A stretch of 64,000 nt of DNA. Source: Leptospira jelokensis (lineage in GTDB: Bacteria; Spirochaetota; Leptospiria; Leptospirales; Leptospiraceae). The notes beneath the pieces are model-generated. The model saw only the letters and a program-made list of their open reading frames with translations. It was not told the DNA's origin and searched no databases. The translations under genes were made by a program, and so were the position numbers. The stretch is taken from positions 744,001 through 808,000 of the forward strand of contig NZ_RQGH01000026.1 of the NCBI RefSeq assembly GCF_004769635.1. The letters run 5' to 3'. Numbering within the stretch: position 1 is the stretch's first letter; each line of letters opens with the position of its first letter. Of the stretch, positions 61,192-64,000 are shown one piece after another.

Positions 61192-61796
61192 TCCCCATTC
61201 CAAAAGAAAAGGACATTGTATTCTTAACAAAACCTAACTTTTTATCTCACGATGTCTCCATACAAATTCTATCTTCCATAGAAACAGAGAAACTGATTCA
61301 GAATTTCGATTTTACACTGAATCAATTGTATGTGGATTGTGATGAGGATTGTTTTTTGGTCATTTCTAATTCTAAAGAGAATGTCACTAAACAATTGTTA
61401 TGGGAAAATGGCAAACTCATGTTTACCAAAGAACAATTGGAGACTTTTTTACAGACCATGCCTACACTGGTACCATTTTTGGCTCAAGATACGACGGGAA
61501 AGGATCTGATGCTTGCTTGGGGGAAAAACGAAAGTTTACGCAATGCGATAGAAACTGGAAACGGAACTTACTTCAGCCGGTCTCGGAATGGAAAATGGGT
61601 GAAGGGTGAAGAGTCTGGTCATTTTCAGAAATTAAAACAGATTTATGTTCACTTTGATCCTTTTTTCATACAGTATGTCACAGATCAAATTGGGGCAGCC
61701 TGTCACACGGGGTATTATTCCTGTTTTTTTCGAGAGCTTGGTCGGAACGATTCGGTTTCATTCGTCTATTCTAATAAAGTGGGGGAGTCGCTTTGA
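61188..61796 (+). CDS. HisI-like (phosphoribosyl-AMP cyclohydrolase fold) protein with rearranged metal motif
   Basis: 202 aa, GAGG before the ATG. Residues about 100-182 look like HisI: DTTGKDLMLAW, SRSRNGKWVKG with EESG, and ACHTGYYSCF with its two zinc Cys (172, 179). But the DxDxD Mg motif, expected at 155-159, reads HFDPF. A sequence YVDCDEDCF with intact DxDxD occurs in an unusual N-terminal extension at 48-56, in a segment whose flanks (LNQLYV) copy LKQIYV of 149-154. So it looks like a half-duplicated, domain-swapped HisI. It is cotranscribed with a cyclase and a rhodanese, and not with his genes. Confidence 0.75.
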   Translation: MIPIPKEKDIVFLTKPNFLSHDVSIQILSSIETEKLIQNFDFTLNQLYVDCDEDCFLVISNSKENVTKQLLWENGKLMFTKEQLETFLQTMPTLVPFLAQDTTGKDLMLAWGKNESLRNAIETGNGTYFSRSRNGKWVKGEESGHFQKLKQIYVHFDPFFIQYVTDQIGAACHTGYYSCFFRELGRNDSVSFVYSNKVGESL

Positions 61797-62149
61797 ATCG
61801 CATGATCGTCATTGCCATCGTAATTATCGCAGTTTTATTTATCATTTACCAACTGAGAAATGCTTCGGGTATGAACCAAACACAACTCAAAGAGAGAATT
61901 GATTCAGGTGCACTCGTTGTTGATGTTCGTACGGTTGCAGAATTTAATGTGGGTCATTACCCCAATGCTAAAAACATTCCCGTTGATGAAGTTGCAAAGC
62001 GAATGGATGAGTTTGGTGATAAAAACCAAACCATCATTCTGTATTGTGCTTCTGGTGGAAGGAGTGGGAGTGCAAAATCCTTTTTAGAATCCATCGGCTT
62101 CAAACAAGTGATCAATGCCGGTGGACTTTCAAATATGCCAAATCCTTAA
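61793..62149 (+). CDS. Membrane-anchored rhodanese-like protein
   Basis: 118 aa from a TTG start overlapping the previous stop (TTGA), with GGGGGAG upstream. One N-terminal membrane helix (about 3-20), then a single rhodanese domain with VVDVRTVAEFNVGHYPNA and active-site loop CASGGRS. It transfers sulphane sulphur or acts as a sulphur carrier on the inner membrane. Last gene of the metG operon. Confidence 0.92.
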   Translation: MNRMIVIAIVIIAVLFIIYQLRNASGMNQTQLKERIDSGALVVDVRTVAEFNVGHYPNAKNIPVDEVAKRMDEFGDKNQTIILYCASGGRSGSAKSFLESIGFKQVINAGGLSNMPNP

Positions 62150-62176
62150 TTGGATTTGGCAACCTTTCCAAAAACA

Positions 62177-62650
62177 CTAAATTCGTTTGCGTTTCATATA
62201 GAGTTGTAATCCAGTGACTGCCTCTTTTTTCACTTTGTTGCCAAGAGCAGGCCACCAGCCGAGTAGATACCCAACGGGCCCCATTGCCATTCCCAGCCAT
62301 TTCCACATGGAAAAATGATCCCTGTGTTGGATGATCTTTCCATCCTTGAAACTAAACCTTGCATGGATCTTATTTTGGATTAGGCGTCCTGTTTTGCTAA
62401 AACTATAATCAGCTTCCCAATCTGCTGAACCTTCTGTTTCATTTGCTTTGATATTGGAAAACCGAATGGTTAGGTTTTGGCTTCTTTCCAATAACATAAG
62501 CCACATGGCTCCCACTTCTTTTCCTTTTAATTTCCCAAACGCAGGGTCTTCAAATTGAATCTCTGGATGGTAAACGGATACCATGGATTGCCCATCTTTA
62601 TTCTGGAAGGCAGTGTAAAACTTTTGGATCAACTCTTCATTTGCATTCAT
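62177..62650 (-). CDS. NTF2/SnoaL-like protein
   Basis: 157 aa from ATG 62650; the ORF is open 11 codons further. Residues 1-110 fit the SnoaL/NTF2 cone fold: LIQKFYTAFQNKDGQSMVSVYHPEIQFEDPAFG and KIHARFSFKDGKIIQHRDHFSMW. A basic, hydrophobic C-terminal tail (WLGMAMGPVGYLLGWWPALG) may touch membranes. Enzyme activity not assigned. Divergent from the SRPBCC gene. Confidence 0.85.
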   Translation of the reverse strand: MNANEELIQKFYTAFQNKDGQSMVSVYHPEIQFEDPAFGKLKGKEVGAMWLMLLERSQNLTIRFSNIKANETEGSADWEADYSFSKTGRLIQNKIHARFSFKDGKIIQHRDHFSMWKWLGMAMGPVGYLLGWWPALGNKVKKEAVTGLQLYMKRKRI

Positions 62651-62701
62651 TGTGGAAAAGATTATGATTGATCCTTTGGGCACATAGCAAGAAAAAAAGC
62701 T

Positions 62702-63223
62702 ATGAATCGGATTCTACTTTTTGCTTTTGGTACGAGTTTTTTACTCATTGGACTTGTTGTTTTATTTTTAGCTGTTGGTTATTTCCAAGATCCTAAATTC
62801 CATAAAGAGACAAGTGAATGGCTAAAAGCAGAACCAGAAGACATTTGGCATTATATCACTGACATCAATGACCTTCCGAATCGGAGAAAAGAAGTTGTTG
62901 CCATTCAAATTTTGGAACTAAGGCCAGATGGAACTCCCACAAAATGGAAGGAAACACCAGATATGGGTGGGTATATGATTTTTGAACTGAGAGAATCCAT
63001 TCCCAATCGCAAATGGAAAATCGAACTGACAGATGCCAATTTTAAAATGCGTGGTTCGTGGACCTATGTATTGGAACCGAAAATCCCTGGAACCTTAGTG
63101 ATCATCACCGAAGATTCGGAGATCACAAGCATCCCAGTGAGAGGTGCGTATTATTTAGCCGGCCGTGATGCCACCTTACAAAAAGAGATGGAATTAATTC
63201 GCAACCGGTTTAGCGGACGTTAG
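62702..63223 (+). CDS. Membrane-anchored SRPBCC family protein
   Basis: 173 aa. N-terminal membrane helix (about 4-27), then a polyketide-cyclase-like SRPBCC domain: PEDIWHYITDINDLPNRRKEV, WKIELTDANFKMRGSWTYVLE. Probably faces the periplasm. Divergent from the SnoaL-like gene, 51 bp between the starts. Ligand unknown. Confidence 0.82.
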   Translation: MNRILLFAFGTSFLLIGLVVLFLAVGYFQDPKFHKETSEWLKAEPEDIWHYITDINDLPNRRKEVVAIQILELRPDGTPTKWKETPDMGGYMIFELRESIPNRKWKIELTDANFKMRGSWTYVLEPKIPGTLVIITEDSEITSIPVRGAYYLAGRDATLQKEMELIRNRFSGR

Positions 63224-63236
63224 GGGAAAATTCTGG

Positions 63237-64000
63237 TTATTTTAAACCTTGGATCCACTCGTCCATTCCCTTACAAATTTTTCTAACAGTTTCCCCATGG
63301 AAAATGATCCCAAGGTGCCCTTGTTCATAATAAGTAGTGACTTTGTTTTCCGATTTGAGGTCTTTTAATTCTGTTAAACTTTCTTCTGGAACAATTTTAT
63401 CAACAGTTCCAACCACACTGTAGATTGGCATTGTGAAATTGTTTAAAAAATTCTCTGTGTAATTGATGCGACCGTCGTTTGACCAAAAACTCCTTTCGTT
63501 GGATATTTGGCTTTGGAAAAACTGCATGATCACAGATACAGATTCTTCGCAAAACACATCTTCCATAAGAAAATACCATTCAGGAGGTGTGATTTCTTTA
63601 TAACCCACAAAATCTTTGATTGTTAGTGATTTGGTTCCAATATTATAACTAAAACTTCTGAGACTTGAGTGTAAGTTTAAAATCAATTTGAAGAATTTTT
63701 TGAGATCGATGGTTTGGATTGTGGCTTGCATCGAAAAACTTGCCATACTCAAAATCATATCCGATATCATTTTATGAGGGAGCATACTAAACCCTCGTTT
63801 CAAAGTATCTAACCCAATAAAATTGGATTTTAAGCTGATATAATTTGGTGAAGTAATGGAAACAATGCCTGCAATGTATTCTTCCGGTTGAGGTAAATTA
63901 AATTCTTCTTTGAGTTCTTTGATTGTGTCATAAGAAGAAACATAAAACCTCGGGATCATCCCGCCCATACTGTGTCCAACGACAACAGTTCTCTCACTTG
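63237..64000 (-). CDS. Alpha/beta hydrolase, 5' end outside window
   Basis: At least 254 codons, open to the window edge. The frame past the internal ATG at 63968 reads VVVGHSMGG, the nucleophile elbow GHSMGG. Later VVGTVDKIVPEES supplies the acid Asp and YEQGHLGIIF the His. So this is the larger C-terminal part of an alpha/beta hydrolase (esterase or lipase-like) reaching beyond 64000. Substrate unknown. Confidence 0.85.
   Translation of the reverse strand, partial: SERTVVVGHSMGGMIPRFYVSSYDTIKELKEEFNLPQPEEYIAGIVSITSPNYISLKSNFIGLDTLKRGFSMLPHKMISDMILSMASFSMQATIQTIDLKKFFKLILNLHSSLRSFSYNIGTKSLTIKDFVGYKEITPPEWYFLMEDVFCEESVSVIMQFFQSQISNERSFWSNDGRINYTENFLNNFTMPIYSVVGTVDKIVPEESLTELKDLKSENKVTTYYEQGHLGIIFHGETVRKICKGMDEWIQGLK

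Noticed and set aside
1..64000. CRISPR array, prophage, insertion sequence or transposase gene.
   Set aside because: No regularly spaced repeats, phage structural genes, or transposase motifs were seen on either strand; the only repeats are the two dispersed elements described.

Overview
This window looks like chromosomal DNA of a spirochaete of the genus Leptospira, more likely a saprophytic (environmental) species than a pathogen. The basis is AT-rich DNA, many lipoproteins with loose spirochaetal lipoboxes, a diderm envelope with two TonB-dependent receptors, tRNA genes without an encoded CCA, fatty-acid oriented metabolism and abundant two-component and cyclase signalling genes. The genus call is an inference from gene style; no rRNA or marker gene settles the species.

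Layout. 1-4351: end of an alpha-E/transglutaminase pair, a Spx/ArsC-like protein, murB and mltG (cell wall). 4352-10091: a probable phosphate-starvation outer-membrane uptake locus made of a beta-helix lipoprotein, a small lipoprotein and a large TonB-dependent receptor. The lipoprotein and the receptor are each preceded by a Pho-box-like direct repeat. 10092-12900: a long non-coding stretch holding a 38-aa membrane mini-ORF, then an SPFH protein, an ankyrin lipoprotein and a methyltransferase. 12939-17685: a nitroreductase and, divergently, a tetR-TonB receptor-lipoprotein operon with two TetR operators. 17756-27000: ilvD, pirin, an outer-membrane barrel, a PAS histidine kinase, a zinc-ribbon/propeller protein and a 7TM SpoIIE phosphatase. 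27049-31717: an Old Yellow Enzyme, then an arsR-AHSA1-MATE-DUF1801 operon. 31718-34774: tRNA-Gly with a duplicated 3' end, an M32 carboxypeptidase, a FliG-like protein, a DUF423 protein and a zinc-ribbon protein. 34788-37426: a probable envelope protein, a CPBP protease and an M23 peptidase.

37473-40854 is a four-gene operon (acyl-CoA dehydrogenase, aminoglycoside-phosphotransferase-like kinase, DUF6285-like protein, histidine phosphatase). It resembles the ACAD10/11 and LvaABC systems that remove a hydroxyl group from 4-hydroxyacyl-CoAs through a phosphorylated intermediate. 40872-47720 holds an aldo/keto reductase, acylphosphatase, rppH, sixA, tRNA-Pro, a phasin, a paraoxonase-like lipoprotein, a lipase and ruvC. 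47854-49530 is a probable methylsuccinyl-CoA dehydrogenase followed by three stacked hairpins. 49739-57720 carries lipoproteins, a PagL-like protein, a START protein, a serine hydrolase, a methyltransferase and a Tim44-like/TerB pair. 57841-62149 is a tight metG-adenylate cyclase-HisI-like-rhodanese operon, in which the HisI-like protein has a scrambled metal site. The window ends inside an alpha/beta hydrolase gene.

The strongest leads are the Pho-box-controlled receptor/beta-helix locus, the 4-hydroxyacyl-CoA kinase operon, the rearranged HisI-like protein next to a cyclase, and two dispersed non-coding elements (a GGGTGGGG hairpin repeat and a tRNA-Gly 3'-end duplication).
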